From positions 38,741,452 to 38,805,451 of the forward strand of contig JAPTYO010000002.1 of assembly GCA_036873135.1 (NCBI GenBank): DNA of 64,000 nt, in the 5' to 3' direction. Of the stretch, positions 1 to 10,886 are shown in pieces. A program made the position numbers and the translations under genes. Each line of letters begins with the position of its first letter. The stretch's first letter is position 1. The notes beneath the pieces are model-generated. The model was not told the origin of the DNA and did not search any database. It saw only the letters and a list, made by a program, of their open reading frames with translations. This DNA is from Clarkia xantiana subsp. parviflora. Its lineage: Eukaryota > Streptophyta > Magnoliopsida > Myrtales > Onagraceae.

Positions 1-673
1 CATGGTTATCCTGAGAAAACGATTGAGCTAACAGCAGACCTGCCCGGCATGCCAGTCCTTCCGCCAACAGGGGATTGCCTCCAGGTGCCGATACTACAGA
101 GGCGGTCACGATTCTCTCCTAATCATCCAACAAAAGCGCGCCTCCGAAAACTAGGAACGAGCCGGCCCTAACTGCGCCGTCACACACTATAGTGGGCTTG
201 GTGTGTGACGGCATACTCCTCCTGGCCGTCAAGGTGAAGGGGGCGCGTGGGGCGCCTTGGTCTCCTGAGTTACAAAAGGCATCCAAATTATCAGTAATAA
301 CAGATTGTATACAAGCCAAGGTACTAACAGGGTCCGGGCGCCTATTTCTAAATAAGATTGCGTTCCTTTCTAACCAAATACACCACATTACAATACATTT
401 ATTCACAAATAAATCGGCCGCAGGGACACTCAGGGGAGTGTACGGGTGGTTGAACAGCCAATCGAAAACGGAATCTCCGGGTGTGTCTTCCACATGTATT
501 CCGAACGATGACCCGAACCAGATTCTTTTTGCAAAAGGGCATGACCACATAAGGTGGTTCCAGGATTCCGAAGCTTCTGAGCAGAGGTGACACTTTGGAT
601 TGAAAGAGGGAATTCGCTTATGTATGGCTTGTCCCAGGGGCAAACCGTTCTGACAACCTTTCCAGATGAACAT
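1..673 (-). pseudogene. LINE ORF2 C-terminus: zf-RVT and RNase H-like region
   Basis: After the frameshift near 740, ORF2 continues in another frame (673 to 119). The zinc-binding reverse-transcriptase motif is seen as CHLCSEASESWNHLMWSC, followed by FAKRIW. An RNase H-like domain starts at PTIVCDGAVRAG. A stop at 119-121 interrupts it. The expected RNase H helix, with PLLAEGLACRAG and LLLAQ, appears between about 90 and 1 in yet another frame, so a further shift lies near 70-110. The domain runs off the window edge. The RNase H-like module is common in one branch of plant L1 elements. Confidence 0.8.
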
Positions 674-687
674 TCGAATTTTTGGAA

Positions 688-3051
688 TTAGCTTGGCATT
701 CCAGAGTTTGTTCCAAGAAGTCGAATTAGCGATCGAAGAGGTTGTTGCTGAATTCCCCTGCTTCTCTGCTTCTCTGAGATGAGGAGCGAGTTAATGAAGT
801 GGTATCCGGATTTCACGGTATAGCTTCCTGATTCATTATGCAGCCATAAAAAGAGGTCTGGTGTATCAAAGAGCGGGAGTAGGATCTGGAGGATTGCCGT
901 TCTAATCACTGTAGGAATTTCGGTGGGAAAATTCGTGAGTTCCCATTGTCGGAGTGAAATGAAATCACTGACTTTTCTGCCGAGGTCTCGGTTGATGTTA
1001 TTTGGCAGAGTTGTGGGGATCAGCCAGTTCTTGAGGATACCAAAATTTGAGACCCATGGGTCCGTCCAAAAATTGATTTTTCTTCCATTACCTACATGCC
1101 ATTTTCCCCCTAGCCCTAGAACAGATTGGAGTTTTACAAGTGTTCGCCAGACCGGTGAGTGGTAGGGGTATGCTTTAGTAGTGAAAAAAGAGTTGCGCCT
1201 CAGGTATTTCGCTTGTATGCATTTTACCCAAATGGAAGGTTGGTTTGTCACTAATCTTGCAGCTTGCTTTGTGAGGAGTGCTAGATTGAAAGCATTCATG
1301 TTCCTGAACCCTAAACCCCCTTGTGTTTTCGATTTACAAAGCTTCTCCCAACTGATCCATGGTATACCCCTCTTGTCAACCTTTGTGTTCCACCAAAACC
1401 GTCTATGCAGTTTTTCCAGGTTATCCGTGGTTTTCTTTGTGATATTTATGCAGGACATTACGTAGGTTGGAATTGCTGCCGCCGTAGCTTTTAGTAGTAT
1501 TTCCTTGCCCGCATGTGAAAGCAGTTTTGTCATCCAGCCCTGAATGCGGGACGTAGTACGTTGTATAAGTCCCTCCCCAATCTTTCCCCTTTGTTTTGCC
1601 CAATCTACCGGAAGCCCCAGGTAAATTTCGTCGGGGAGCATTTCCCTTACCCCAATGATGCTTGCCATTCTTTGTCCTTCCTGTTGGGAGATATTCGGGC
1701 TAAATCGAATGCAAGATTTGTTGTAATTGATAAGTTGTCCCGATTCTCGTTGATAGGTATCAAGAACATGTTTAAGATTCGTGATATTATCAACTGTCGC
1801 TTCAAGGAAATGAAAGTTGTCATCCGCAAAGAGAAGATGTGTGATTTCCTCAGTATGCATCCCTGGTTTGATTCCTTTTATTCTTCCATCAATCTGCGCT
1901 CTCGACAACTCTTGGGATAGCATTTGGGAAATAAGTATAAATAAGTAAGGTGAGAGCGGATCACCTTGTCTCAGTCCCCTTGTTGGTTTGAAATACTCCG
2001 ACGGGCGTCCGTTGATAACCACATTTAGCCTTGTTGAGGAAATGCATTCCATGATCCAATGGATGAACTTGTTCGGGAAAGCCATATTTAGCAGTACTGC
2101 CTTTAGGAACGACCATTCAACCCGATCATACGCTTTGGACATATCCAGTTTCAGTGCCATCAAACCTTTCCTGCCTCTACGCCTTTTCTTTATAGTGTGC
2201 AAAATCTCCTGGGCAAGAAGAGTGTTGTCCGTGATGCTTCTCCCTGGTACAAAAGCGGACTGGAAGGGGGAAATGAGTCTGGAAATGCAGGTTCTCAGCC
2301 TATTGGTAAGTATCTTGGAAATCGTTTTGTATGTTGTATTACAGAGGCCAATTGGTCTCCAGTCCGCCATCTCCTGTGGGCAGATTTTTTTTGGGATGAG
2401 TACCAAATTGGTAGAGTTGATTTGCTGACTGAGCGTGCCGGTTGAGAAAAAGTCTTTCACCGCCTTTTAGAGATCTGGCTTTGTGATCTCCCAGGTGTGT
2501 TGGAAAAATCTTGCTGGGTAACCGTCTGGCCCTGGAGCTTTATCAGCCTGGAACTGTGCAAGCACTTTAGTGATTTCCAGCTCGTTTGCTTGGGTAATGA
2601 GTTTTACCCCTTCTTCTTCTTCAGGGAGTATTAGAGAATTCCTCTGAGCGATTTCCGGGACAGGGATATCACCTCTAGTTGTGAAGACATGCATAAAATA
2701 GTCTCTGATGTGTTTTGAAATTTCTTCCGATTTAGTCAGGCACGTTCCATCGGGTAAAGAGATAGAATCCAGACTGTTTCGCTTTCTTCTTGCTATTGTG
2801 TAGGCATGAAAGAACTTGGTATTCATGTATCCCTCTTTTAACCAGATTTGTCTCGATTTTTGTCTCAACATAATCTCCTGGTTAAGATAAAGGTCCTTAA
2901 TGTTAAGGAGTATCTCATCAATCTGAGCAGTAGGGAGATCCATCCTTTGTGCCTCATTCAGGTTGGATAGCTCACTTTTGATTTGCATCTCTACGTGTCC
3001 GAAAGTGGAACGATTCCAAACCTTGAGCGCGCTTTGAAGTGTAGAGAGGTT
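688..3051 (-). pseudogene. LINE ORF2 reverse transcriptase domain
   Basis: This is the catalytic RT of the LINE, in the same frame as the endonuclease. One TAA at 2467-2469 splits it. Upstream is the linker (2988-2470) with the thumb-like PGPDGYPARFFQ start. Downstream are ordered RT blocks: NLVLIPKK, DWRPIGLCNTTYKTISKIL, SAFVPGRSITDNT, LKLDMSKAYDRVEWSFL, GLRQGDPLSPYLFIL, and the active-site block LLFADDNF. FADD occupies the usual YADD/FADD position, so the catalytic aspartates are present. After RT the protein runs into the connector and the start of the zf-RVT region, then shifts frame at about 725-755. Stop at 688. Confidence 0.92.
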
Positions 3052-3894
3052 TTAGCACAAATGTTTTTGTGGTGGGGTATGGCTATTAAGTGCCCAAGAG
3101 GTCCTCAAGAGCTCAGTGAATGAGGGGTGTCTGAGCCACATTGACTGAAAACGGAAGAGACGTTGGGAGGTTCCAGATAGATTCGCCTCATTGGTTATTA
3201 GTAGGATTGGACAATGATCTGAGGCGATCATTTCTAGATGAATCACTTTTGCGTTAGGAAAAGTGCCTTGCCAAACCGTATTTGCTAGCGCTCTATCCAG
3301 TCTTTCCCTCACTCTATCTTCTCCTACACGCCGGTTGCTCCACGTAAAAGGTTGCCCCTTGTATCCGAGGTCAAGAAGGCCTGTTTGATTTGTCCAGGAG
3401 TGTGCTCTTAAAATCCTCGATGCACTCGCTGGAATCTTGCCCTCCTTTTTCTCAAACTCCCAAATATCATTGAAGTCACCAATGACCATCCAAGGACTGT
3501 TCTGAGTGCGGGTTTCTCGGAACTGAGACAGATTATTCCAGAAAAGGGGCCGGTCTTCCGTTATTGAGGGCGCGTAGATGAATGATGCTTCCCACGGAGG
3601 ACTAAAGGGGGTGGTAGAAATGATCGTATGGATGGCATTAGGATTTGCAGATAGAACCTTAATTTGAGCCGGTGCCTTCTAGGCGAGAAGCAGTCCTCCT
3701 TTCGTCTCGTCAGTATTGATGCAAAAATGATACTCAAGACCCGATCTATTTACAGTCTTAACTAGTCTACCCAACTGACTCTTCACTTCCGAAACAAGAA
3801 AAATATCTGGCCTATGAATTTTAAGTAACACCGACACGTGTTGAACTGTCAATATGCTTCATGCACCTTGACAGTTCCAAGCTAACGCTCTCAT
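3052..3894 (-). pseudogene. LINE ORF2 endonuclease domain (APE-like), with stops
   Basis: The domain nicks the target site to prime reverse transcription. From the ATG at 3894 the frame reads MRALAWNCQGA and meets TGA at 3859-3861, then TAG at 3679-3681. It is open again from there to a TAA at 3052-3054. All of these lie in one frame, so the damage is point mutations, not shifts. Visible family motifs are GDFNDIWE near 3480, RERLDRALAN near 3300 and ASDHCPILL near 3215, which fit the endonuclease/exonuclease/phosphatase fold. The same frame continues into the reverse transcriptase region. The copy cannot make an intact ORF2 product. Confidence 0.9.
3891..3894 (-). promoter_or_regulatory. ATGA stop/start overlap between LINE ORF1 and ORF2
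   Basis: Read on the minus strand the four bases are ATGA. The ORF2 start ATG occupies 3894-3892 and the ORF1 stop TGA occupies 3893-3891. ORF2 then begins MRALAWNCQGA, the standard opening of a plant LINE endonuclease, so the start is well supported. Such overlaps allow termination-reinitiation coupling in some other non-LTR elements (SART1 uses UAAUG). Whether coupling happens here is inference. Confidence 0.7.
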
Positions 3895-4979
3895 AATGTT
3901 TCCGGTCTAGCCCATATTGGGCTGACCGTACTAGAAGTACAAGGAGATACAACAATATCCCAAACAAGCTGGTGAACACTGTTAATCTCAGAAAAGGAAA
4001 AATGTACCTCCGAATCAGTGTGTGGTTTCCCCGGTCCCAATCGAATGAAAGTTTTGCGCTTTGGACGTGGTCCGATAGCCATCCTAACCGTGCGACGTGG
4101 ACGGGACGGGGCTCTCGGTATGATTATCTCCGGGTCGCCAATTCAGAGTCGTTTCCTTTGTGGGGACGGGTCTTCTTCGTCCACCAGTTCGGTTTCAGCT
4201 ATTTCCTTTCCCGGTCTCTGACCCAGACGGGGAGTTAATCCCCCTAAACTTTCCTCATCATCTTCTATTTCCAAAATTTCCATGATTGCAGGCTCTTTTC
4301 CTGGGCGATGAGTTAGTTGGAGGCCCTCCTCCAACTTCCTACTCACCGGCAAACGTTCCTCCGGAAGGTCTTCTTTAATTGTTGGATTAAAAGCCAGATC
4401 TGCCGTGAACGTTCCCGCCTCCACCCGGTTCGGGTTCTTCTGGGTCGAAAGCCTTTCAGCTAAATTGGACAGAGGGGAGGATGGTGGTGTAATGATCACT
4501 TGCAGCGGGTTGTGTAGTAACGGCACCGTAAATTCCGGCGTAACCTGCCAGTTCATAAAGGTTTGTTCCTGGAGGAGCAAAGGCGACGGTACCCAAGCAA
4601 AAGGGGTTTGGATATAGTGGGTTTGCTCGAAAGCTTGTGCATTCTGATTCCAGTTGTACAAATCAACCAGTAAGGGGTTACCCTCATCCGGCTCCGGGTT
4701 GCTTGACTCACCAATGTTGGAATGCGAAAAACGAGAGCTCTTGGATAGGTTGGGTGAAGTCTGCTTTAACCCCAACCAGATCCTCTCCTCCGCGGTGAAA
4801 TGATCAGACTCCTCTCCTTTTCCCCCGGAGTTCGTGTGATTTTTGGTATCAAAGGACGGTCTATTGTGCATTTCACCGACTGAACACTGTCCCGCGCTCC
4901 GTCCCGGAGGATTTGTGGCTTCCAAGTCGCGTACATCGGAGTATTGTACTGACCATCCGCGTCCCAGTAGATCCAGCAA
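3891..4979 (-). pseudogene. LINE ORF1, C-terminal part, ending in ATGA overlap with ORF2
   Basis: This frame continues ORF1 after the frameshift near 4990. It is a low-complexity, polar tail of about 360 residues rich in Pro, Ser, Glu and Asn, with no domain I recognise, which is usual for the C-terminus of plant LINE ORF1. An in-frame stop at 4143-4145 interrupts it. The same frame then stays open to a TGA at 3891-3893. That terminal TGA overlaps the ATG of ORF2 at 3892-3894 on this strand. The overlap suggests that 3891 is the original ORF1 end and that the stop at 4143 is a later mutation; this is inference. Confidence 0.7.
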
Positions 4980-5761
4980 CAGAGATTTCTAGCCCCACGG
5001 TTGCAGACCGGAGTGTACCAAGGCTCACCTGCCTGTTTTGTTAGTACTTCGAAACCCGGGATGGAATTTATCCTCTGTTGCATTTCCATAAGGAGTGAGT
5101 TTGCATCCTTTAGGGAGTGCTTGCAATCAGCTCCAATGTGTCCCGCACATCCACAGCGGGTGCATGGTAGTTTGCCCCGGTACCGAATGTAGACTGGCTC
5201 TTTGAAAGGGGAATGTAGTAATTTGACCCCCGGTGGGACCGCCCTATTCAGGTTAACAGCTACACGAACTTTCGGGTAGGCTATCACCCAAGGTTCTTCA
5301 AGAATCTCATCTAGATGTTCAATTTGTAGGACCGTTCCTACTGTTGCGGCTACCCTAGTGATCACATCAAAGCCAATAGTGTTCGGGTCGATGCCCCTAA
5401 GTTCGATCCACATAGACACCTCAGTCATTGGGAAAGTTCTAGGAATTCCGAAATCTCTACATTCGAACATTACCAGTAGAGCATTATCAACCATATATGG
5501 GGCGTTCAGCATAACTTCACGTAGGTGTAGTTCATCACTGAAAACGAAAATCCAAAATTGGTCGTTGCGGAAACTTACTCGGGGTGGTGGGTTGAATTTC
5601 CATACCTCGTTTGCCATCTTTCTAACTAGGTCCGGGCGCGGCCTCGAACCCGGGGCCATTTTTCCGGCGAGCATTCTGTTCAGCGGTGATGCATTGCTGA
5701 TGCATGGCCTTGACATTTGTTGGTGTCGCGGTGGGTGGTTCTCTTGAGCTTGAGGATCCAT
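4766..5761 (-). pseudogene. LINE ORF1, N-terminal part: DUF4283-like domain plus CCHC knuckle
   Basis: ORF1 proteins of plant LINEs bind the element RNA and form the ribonucleoprotein. I chose the ATG at 5761 (MDPQAQ...); the frame stays open 17 codons further upstream but has no ATG there. A DUF4283-like region lies at about residues 50-140 (it includes WKFNPPPRVSFRN and MWIELRGID). A zinc knuckle CTRCGCAGHIGADC, spacing C-x2-C-x4-H-x4-C, lies near residue 200. After the knuckle the frame drifts into a stop at 4766. The better continuation is the overlapping frame starting at 4979, so a one-base frameshift lies at about 4980-5000. Family assignment is firm; the copy is not functional as it stands. 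Confidence 0.85.
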
Positions 5762-6960
5762 GTAGTTTGAGGTGCGGTCGATGAGGTCCCAGAGGGAGGT
5801 GACGGGGAGCAAGGTGGTATAGTTGCGGGGATTAAATGGCGGGGAGGACAGCTTTGTTTAAAACAAGCTAAGTCAGTTGAGAGAGGTAACCTAGCAATAT
5901 ATCGAGCGGACCGGAAGTTGACTGTTTCCTCAAACCGGTTAAGAGGCGTCGGTTTTGGCTGCGGGCGGTTCAGTGGGGTGGAAGGTACTCTCGGCCGGTG
6001 GGTGTAAGCTGCGGGCGGTTCAGTGGGGTTTTTTTGTTGAGTGTTAAGAGGAAGGACTCTGGGCCGGTAGTTGGGAGATGGGCTGGGTTGACAATTAGGT
6101 TTGTCAAGATAGGGTTGACTGGTTGGTGGGCTGGGGCAACTGTAATTTGGGCTACATTCTTTTCCGGCGGGCCGAAGTTCTTCGTGCTGGGGAGATTGAG
6201 CGTTGAAGATCTCACCTCTGAGAAGGTCGGGAGCTGATTCTAAAAAACACGTCGTTGATGGGGTAGCGAGTGCGGTGGCTCTCCGAAGAAACGGTGGGAA
6301 TGTGACTCTAGGAGGTAGAGAGTAAATCAAGACGCGTCTAGGCACTGGGAAACTCCGGGCATCTCGATATGTAGTCGGTGGGGCGAAGTCCTTTGGCAGG
6401 GAAGCGTTCGCTGCTGATAGTAGGTGAGAGTGAATGTTTGTATTCTCGGGAGGTAAGTGAAGATGGGGAGGGTTAAAACTTCGCAGCAGAGGAGATAAGT
6501 AGGGGAGAGGTGAAGGGGTAGGGTTGTTGTTGGAGCAGTGGAGGAGGAGTTAATACTTGTTGCCCCGATGTGACTCCGGGCGTCATGATTGAGAACTGCA
6601 GAGGTCTCTTTAGCAAGATGGGGTGTGGAGTCTTCTGTATCATCTTTAGAACGAAGGATTTTTGAAGATTGGGAAGAGAAAATATGAATAGGGTTTCTTC
6701 CAGAGGAAAATAAATGCGACGACGGAATGTTTATCTGTCTTGGTAATGAATTGTAAGCCAAGTTGTGGTGACTGGATATAGATAGTTTCGAGGAAGAGGA
6801 TGGAAATGAACGTGGTTTGGCTGGGTATTTTCTTTGCTATTGGGTTTTGCCGGGTGTGAGAGCGCCCGTACTCATTTCCGATGGTAAAATCAACGGTTGC
6901 TCCCTTGGGAGCGAGTAAACAGTAGAAAGGGAGTGCCCTTGAGAATTTTTATGGTTCGTA
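5762..6960 (-). other. LINE 5' region, no clear gene
   Basis: Minus-strand frames here are open for up to 222 codons (6345-5680) but are rich in Pro, Ser and Thr and match nothing I know, as expected for a GC-skewed 5' UTR or a degenerate ORF1 leader. A short direct repeat of about 22 bp (starting GCTGCGGGCGG) occurs at 5959 and again 50 bp later at 6009. I see no promoter that I would defend. Confidence 0.4.
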
Positions 6961-7036
6961 GTTTACTTAAAATATAGTATAACTATCATCCACATTGATC
7001 AACTAACTTATAAAGAGTTAAAAAATAGCTTCAACT

Positions 7037-8682
7037 TTGTCACCGGAGCCGGAAATAGCGGAATTGGCTGCTAGAAACAAAAAGCTCAAGACCTCATCTT
7101 CAAGTGCACAGGAAAATTCAGGTTCTCATTCCGAAATACCTCAAGCTATGGATGAAGATCTACCCAGGGTCTCGACGAGGCTCTCTTACAAGGAGGGTAT
7201 CATTCTTGGAGAGTATGAAAAGGCGTTCTATAGAACGTATTTTGTTCGACGAGTCCAATGATGACTTGAGCATTATTCCGACTTCCAATCGAAGGCTGAA
7301 ATTTTCCGTATCATAGGAGGAAAATATAAGAATAATGATTAAATATCAAACCTCCATTATCATTAAACTAGTGGTAGGAGTGTGCAACATCACTTTAAAG
7401 GATTGTTAGTCTCACTGCGAGAGGTCAATTTGCAATATTATGTGTTCAATTGGCCATGAGAAAACCTCTCCAACCATTTATTGAGATTGATGAAGGGATT
7501 CAATCCCTATGCTTCAGATGTGGATTGGTTGGGCATAAAGAAGATAATTGCGCAGGGATGAAAAGCCATAAAGGGAAAAAGAAGACTCGCATCATTCTGC
7601 TCCTCACCATTCTGTTGCTGGACTGAGAAGTGAAAGTGCGGCTCCTGCTACCTTGCCTGTGGTATCTCTGACGGCAGCCTTAACTGTTGAAAGAATTGAA
7701 CGGCACACCGCCTTTGCATCGGCCGCGGCTTCCCCGACTGAGTTAGAAAATCCGGCAGGAAAAAATCTCGTCACTGCAACTTCAAAGAACCAAAGCAAGC
7801 CATATGGATGTTTGCTGGCGGAAGCAGATTCGGAGAGGGGGCCTTGGATGTTGGTCACTCGCCGGAGAGCAAGAAGTCCGACGAGGAACCAACCAGACAG
7901 CCTGTAACGGCTACATCCCCTTCAAAGACACAACCCCGTACGGAGGGAAGGAGAAAGTAAGACTGCAGTCTCAAAACGGCTATCAGGTTGAAGAAGCTGT
8001 ATGATGTGTTCCCTACTCCACCGGGTGAAGGCAAAGACTTTATTCCACAGGTTGAAGACGAAGAAGCTACTCCAACAGCACCGGAGGTAACTGTATTACC
8101 TACTCAATCAATGTTAACTAACTTTCAGGTAATTAGTCTTCATGAAGATATTTACATGGAAGAAACAAGCAATTTGTCCCCAACAGTGGATAATGGAGCT
8201 ACGGATGAGGTTTGTCACTTCAAGCCATAACTGCGGTGAAGAGAAATTGAACGATTCCACTGACATACATTTATCCGGTGCTTAAATTTCGAAAGAAATC
8301 TTTGAAACACAAGATTTCTAGCCCTTACTTACTTTCCGTTAGGGAGTCGATAAAAAACTCATGGAGAAAGGATACATAAAGTGCATGAAACTACTATTAT
8401 TGATGGTGTCTTGACAGGTGAGGGAGCCTCTCATGTTGTCTTCAACGCCAGTGGTAAGAACAAATTGACTAGTCCACATGGTGATTGTTTAGTTGATACT
8501 TGTTTACTAACTGAGCCAAGCTAGGTGACTTGTGTCACATAAATGCTACTAATACTTATGCTACTGATACTTCTCAACTAACTGTTATGATTTTGAATTT
8601 TCGTGGATTGGGCTGCAATTACTGCGATCAAGAATTTGGAACGTCTCCACGAGCCTTCAGTGATGATAATTATCGATACATG
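7037..8682 (+). pseudogene. Plus-strand LINE remnant: ORF1 fragments and start of ORF2
   Basis: A second, unrelated-looking LINE copy on the opposite strand. It opens with MSPEPEIAELAARNKKLK, typical of ORF1 N-termini, and keeps SYKEGIILGEYEKA. Then most of the DUF4283 domain is missing. Near 7510-7551 there is a knuckle CFRCGLVGHKEDNC (C-x2-C-x4-H-x4-C) preceded by KPLQPFIEIDEGIQS. A poorly conserved Ser/Pro/Thr-rich tail follows to about 8230. At 8587 MILNFRGLGC marks the start of ORF2, continued in a shifted frame by AITAIKNLERLHEPSVMI. Copia integrase sequence replaces it from about 8683. Multiple shifts and an internal deletion make it a fossil. Confidence 0.75.
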
Positions 8683-9835
8683 TAATGAAAATGGAATTGT
8701 ACATCACTATACGATTCCATATACACCGTAGCAAAACAGTGTTGCAGAACGTCGAAACCGCACGCTCTTTGACATGTTCAGAACTATGATGTCGCAAGCA
8801 CAATTTCCCATCTCTTTTTGGGGGTATGCTTTGCTGACAGCGACATATGTTTTGAATCGTGTTCCCTCAAAATCAGTTGACACTACTCCTTAGTTGACAC
8901 GAGCTTTGGATAGGACGAAAAATCGACTGATCCAACCTACAACCTTAGGGTTGTGAGGCCTATACGCATACCACTGACAACCGATATGGCAAGTTAGGTG
9001 AAAGAGGAAAGAAGAATATCTTCATAAGATACTCATAAACCTCAAAAGGTTACATATTCATTGGCGCTCGGGACAGTGGGTGTGTTACAGAACACGAAAT
9101 ACGCGACATAGTATTCTTAGAGGATGAGTTTCCAAAGCTAAAAAACATGAGCCAGAATGAAAATGATATAGTTCTAGAAGTGTTAGATGCACGGGTCCTG
9201 GATAATCCGAGTGGGAGAGATGAAACCCAACTGAATTTGATGATTTAGCAAATAAAAACTAGTTAGATCAAGGCGATGACGATATAGTTTCTTGTCTAAA
9301 GCAGAACTTAATTGCATTACACGATGCCGTTTTGAATGCTAGACCGAATGCAAAGCCTGCTGGTGCGAATCATCCACGACCTATTAATAAGAATATTCAA
9401 ATATTTAACAGAAATGTGTACCCAAACCATGAGATGCGCGCTTTATGCGCTGCCACTCGAGGACTAGATGGTCGAATTACTGTGGCTTCGCGAGAAAATG
9501 AGAGAAATCCTACATTGCCCAGTGGGAGCCGAATCTCTCATATGCCAAGTGGTAGTCATCCTGCTTCGGCTAGTATGAATGAGACGTCGAATATTTCTGA
9601 CTCTCTAAACTCGAGACGTAACTCTCGACAAAGATCTACACCCAATTGAACGAAGTGAGATAAATAATGTAGTATCAGTTGACGAACTAGTAACTGTTAA
9701 AGAAGTATTGGAAGGACCTCAAATGATTGAATTGATGAAGGTAATGAGAGATGAGCCGCAATCCATGCACTCAAACAATGTATGGGAATTAATTGATCTC
9801 CCTAGAGGACGTTGTTTGCAAATGGAGATTGGGTC
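8683..9835 (+). pseudogene. Copia pol fragment: integrase end to start of reverse transcriptase
   Basis: Copia integrase is recognised by NGIVHHYTIPYTP, then AERRNRTLFDMFRTM, FPISFWGYALLTATYVLNR and VPSKSV; the frame has stops (for example after YTP and TTP). Near 9090-9200 the connector includes IVFLEDEFPKL. A stretch at 9332-9649 (105 codons, Asn/Arg/Ser-rich, starting MNARPNAKPAG) is of unknown origin and may be the linker or an insertion. From about 9650 the start of Copia RT is seen as ELMKVMRDEPQSMHSNNV followed by WELIDLPRGR. RT then breaks off at about 9835 and resumes at 11,978 on the far side of inserted LTR sequence. Confidence 0.8.
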
Positions 9836-9847
9836 GCCGTTTTTAGG

Positions 9848-10080
9848 AGCCCATTAATATAAGTATGTTACCTAAGTAAATTGGCTAATGTCACATTAGG
9901 GATTTTGGGCTAGGCATAAAATCTCAATTGATATGAGAGGCAAAAAATTGGGCCTCCCACACTCTAAGGTCGGCCGACTTTAGCATGAGGGCAAAGTGAA
10001 CTTATGTCCACTTTTCTTCTCTTATAAATATGGAGGTGTTAGAGATTTATTATAAGCGAATCTCTTCTTCCTTTGTGGTG
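9848..10080 (+). repeat. Decayed Copia LTR fragment
   Basis: This stretch aligns by eye to the U3/R part of the LTR that starts at 10,090. Both have 'cattaatataag', the segment around 'taacctaagt..attgg..', 'tgtcacattagg', 'aattgggcctcc', a 'ggccg' motif, the 'aaagtg.ac...gtccacttt' hairpin and a TATAAATATGgaGgtgtt-like box. It is more diverged than the next copy, so it looks like an older LTR remnant of the same family lying directly before a newer one. Confidence 0.6.
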
Positions 10081-10089
10081 GGATAAATG

Positions 10090-10873
10090 TGTTAGCATTT
10101 GGACAATGGCCCGCTGTAATTGAGAGCCCATTAATATAAGCTTGTAAGCATGTGGTGATGAGCGCCGTAAATGGAAGCTCATTATATTTATACGTAACCT
10201 AAGTTAATTGGGTACATGTCACATTAGGACATTGGGCCAGACCCAAATCCCAATTAACATGGGAGGCCCAAAATTGGGCCTCCCTATATAAGCATGGCCG
10301 GCCGAAATTAGGATGAGAGTAAAGTGGACTTTTGTCCACTTTACTCCTCCTATATATATGAGGAGTTAGGGGTTTTATTAGGGTTAATCATAACTCCCTT
10401 CAATCGGGCCTCCCTATATAAGCATGGCCGGCCGAAATTAGGATGAGGGTAAAGTGGACTTTTGTCCACTTTACTCCTCCTATATATATGGGGAGTTAGG
10501 GGTTTTATTAGGGTTAATCATAATTCCCTTCAAGTGGTGATTTGAGCGAAAACCCTTCCCCCAAATACACCATATTCGGCCAAACATTACCAAACACCAA
10601 GGGTGTGCCAATTTGCTTTTGAGCAAACATTCCAGAGATCTGTCCCTTGCCAAGAATCGAACTGAGGCTTTGCTGTGGAGAATATACCACGTAAGGCTTT
10701 CTTAACAAGAACCCCTACAGGTTCCGACCGGAGGATCGTGAACTCCCTGCGACAAGGATCTTGGGACTACGGACTACTGTTGAGGTATGCGCGAATCTTC
10801 CGCTGCGTAATTTCGATTACTAGCATGTACCATGGTTTTAGTTTCCGTAGTTATTACTCCCCGTAATCTAACA
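10090..10873 (+). mobile_element. Copia LTR (TGTTAG...CTAACA) with internal 130-bp duplication
   Basis: The LTR begins TGTTAGCATTTGG and ends CCGTAATCTAACA, giving matching inverted ends TGTTAG/CTAACA. It is followed one base later by an initiator-Met primer-binding site. It includes two adjacent copies of a 130-bp segment holding the hairpin AAAGTGGAC-TTTT-GTCCACTTT and a CCTATATATATG TATA-like box. This LTR and its leader sit inside the RT of the surrounding Copia element. No matching downstream LTR is present; the 3' LTR at 13,740 differs in ends (TGTTGG/CCAACA) and in sequence. Confidence 0.8.
10276..10535 (+). repeat. 130-bp tandem duplication inside Copia LTR
   Basis: Two near-identical units, 10,276-10,405 and 10,406-10,535, each starting GGGCCTCCCTATATAAGC and each carrying one hairpin (10,321-10,342 and 10,451-10,472) and one TATA-like stretch. 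Only a few substitutions separate them, so the duplication is young relative to the surrounding element. Confidence 0.9.
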
Positions 10874-10874
10874 G

Positions 10875-10886
10875 TGGTATCAGAGC
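10875..10886 (+). promoter_or_regulatory. Primer-binding site, initiator-Met tRNA type
   Basis: TGGTATCAGAGC, complementary to the 3' end of plant initiator tRNA-Met, one base after the LTR end. This fixes the LTR boundary and the plus-strand orientation of the element. Confidence 0.9.

Larger units (their letters stand above)
1..6850 (-). mobile_element. Degenerate plant LINE (L1-type), 3' end outside window
   Basis: This is a non-LTR retrotransposon read right to left: a proline-rich 5' region (about 6850-5762), ORF1 (5761-3891) with a DUF4283-like domain and zinc knuckle, then ORF2 (from 3894) with endonuclease, reverse transcriptase, zf-RVT and RNase H parts running off the left edge. 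The order matches plant L1-like elements. ORF1 and ORF2 together carry several in-frame stops and at least three frameshifts, so the copy is dead. No poly(A) tail or target-site duplication can be seen because the 3' end is not in the window. The 5' limit is an estimate from where plus-strand LINE sequence of another copy begins near 7030. Confidence 0.9.

Noticed and set aside
7604..7907. Two overlapping 84-codon frames on opposite strands in the plus-strand LINE remnant
   Set aside because: They are shadows of the Ser/Pro/Ala-rich tail of a decayed ORF1; no independent support.
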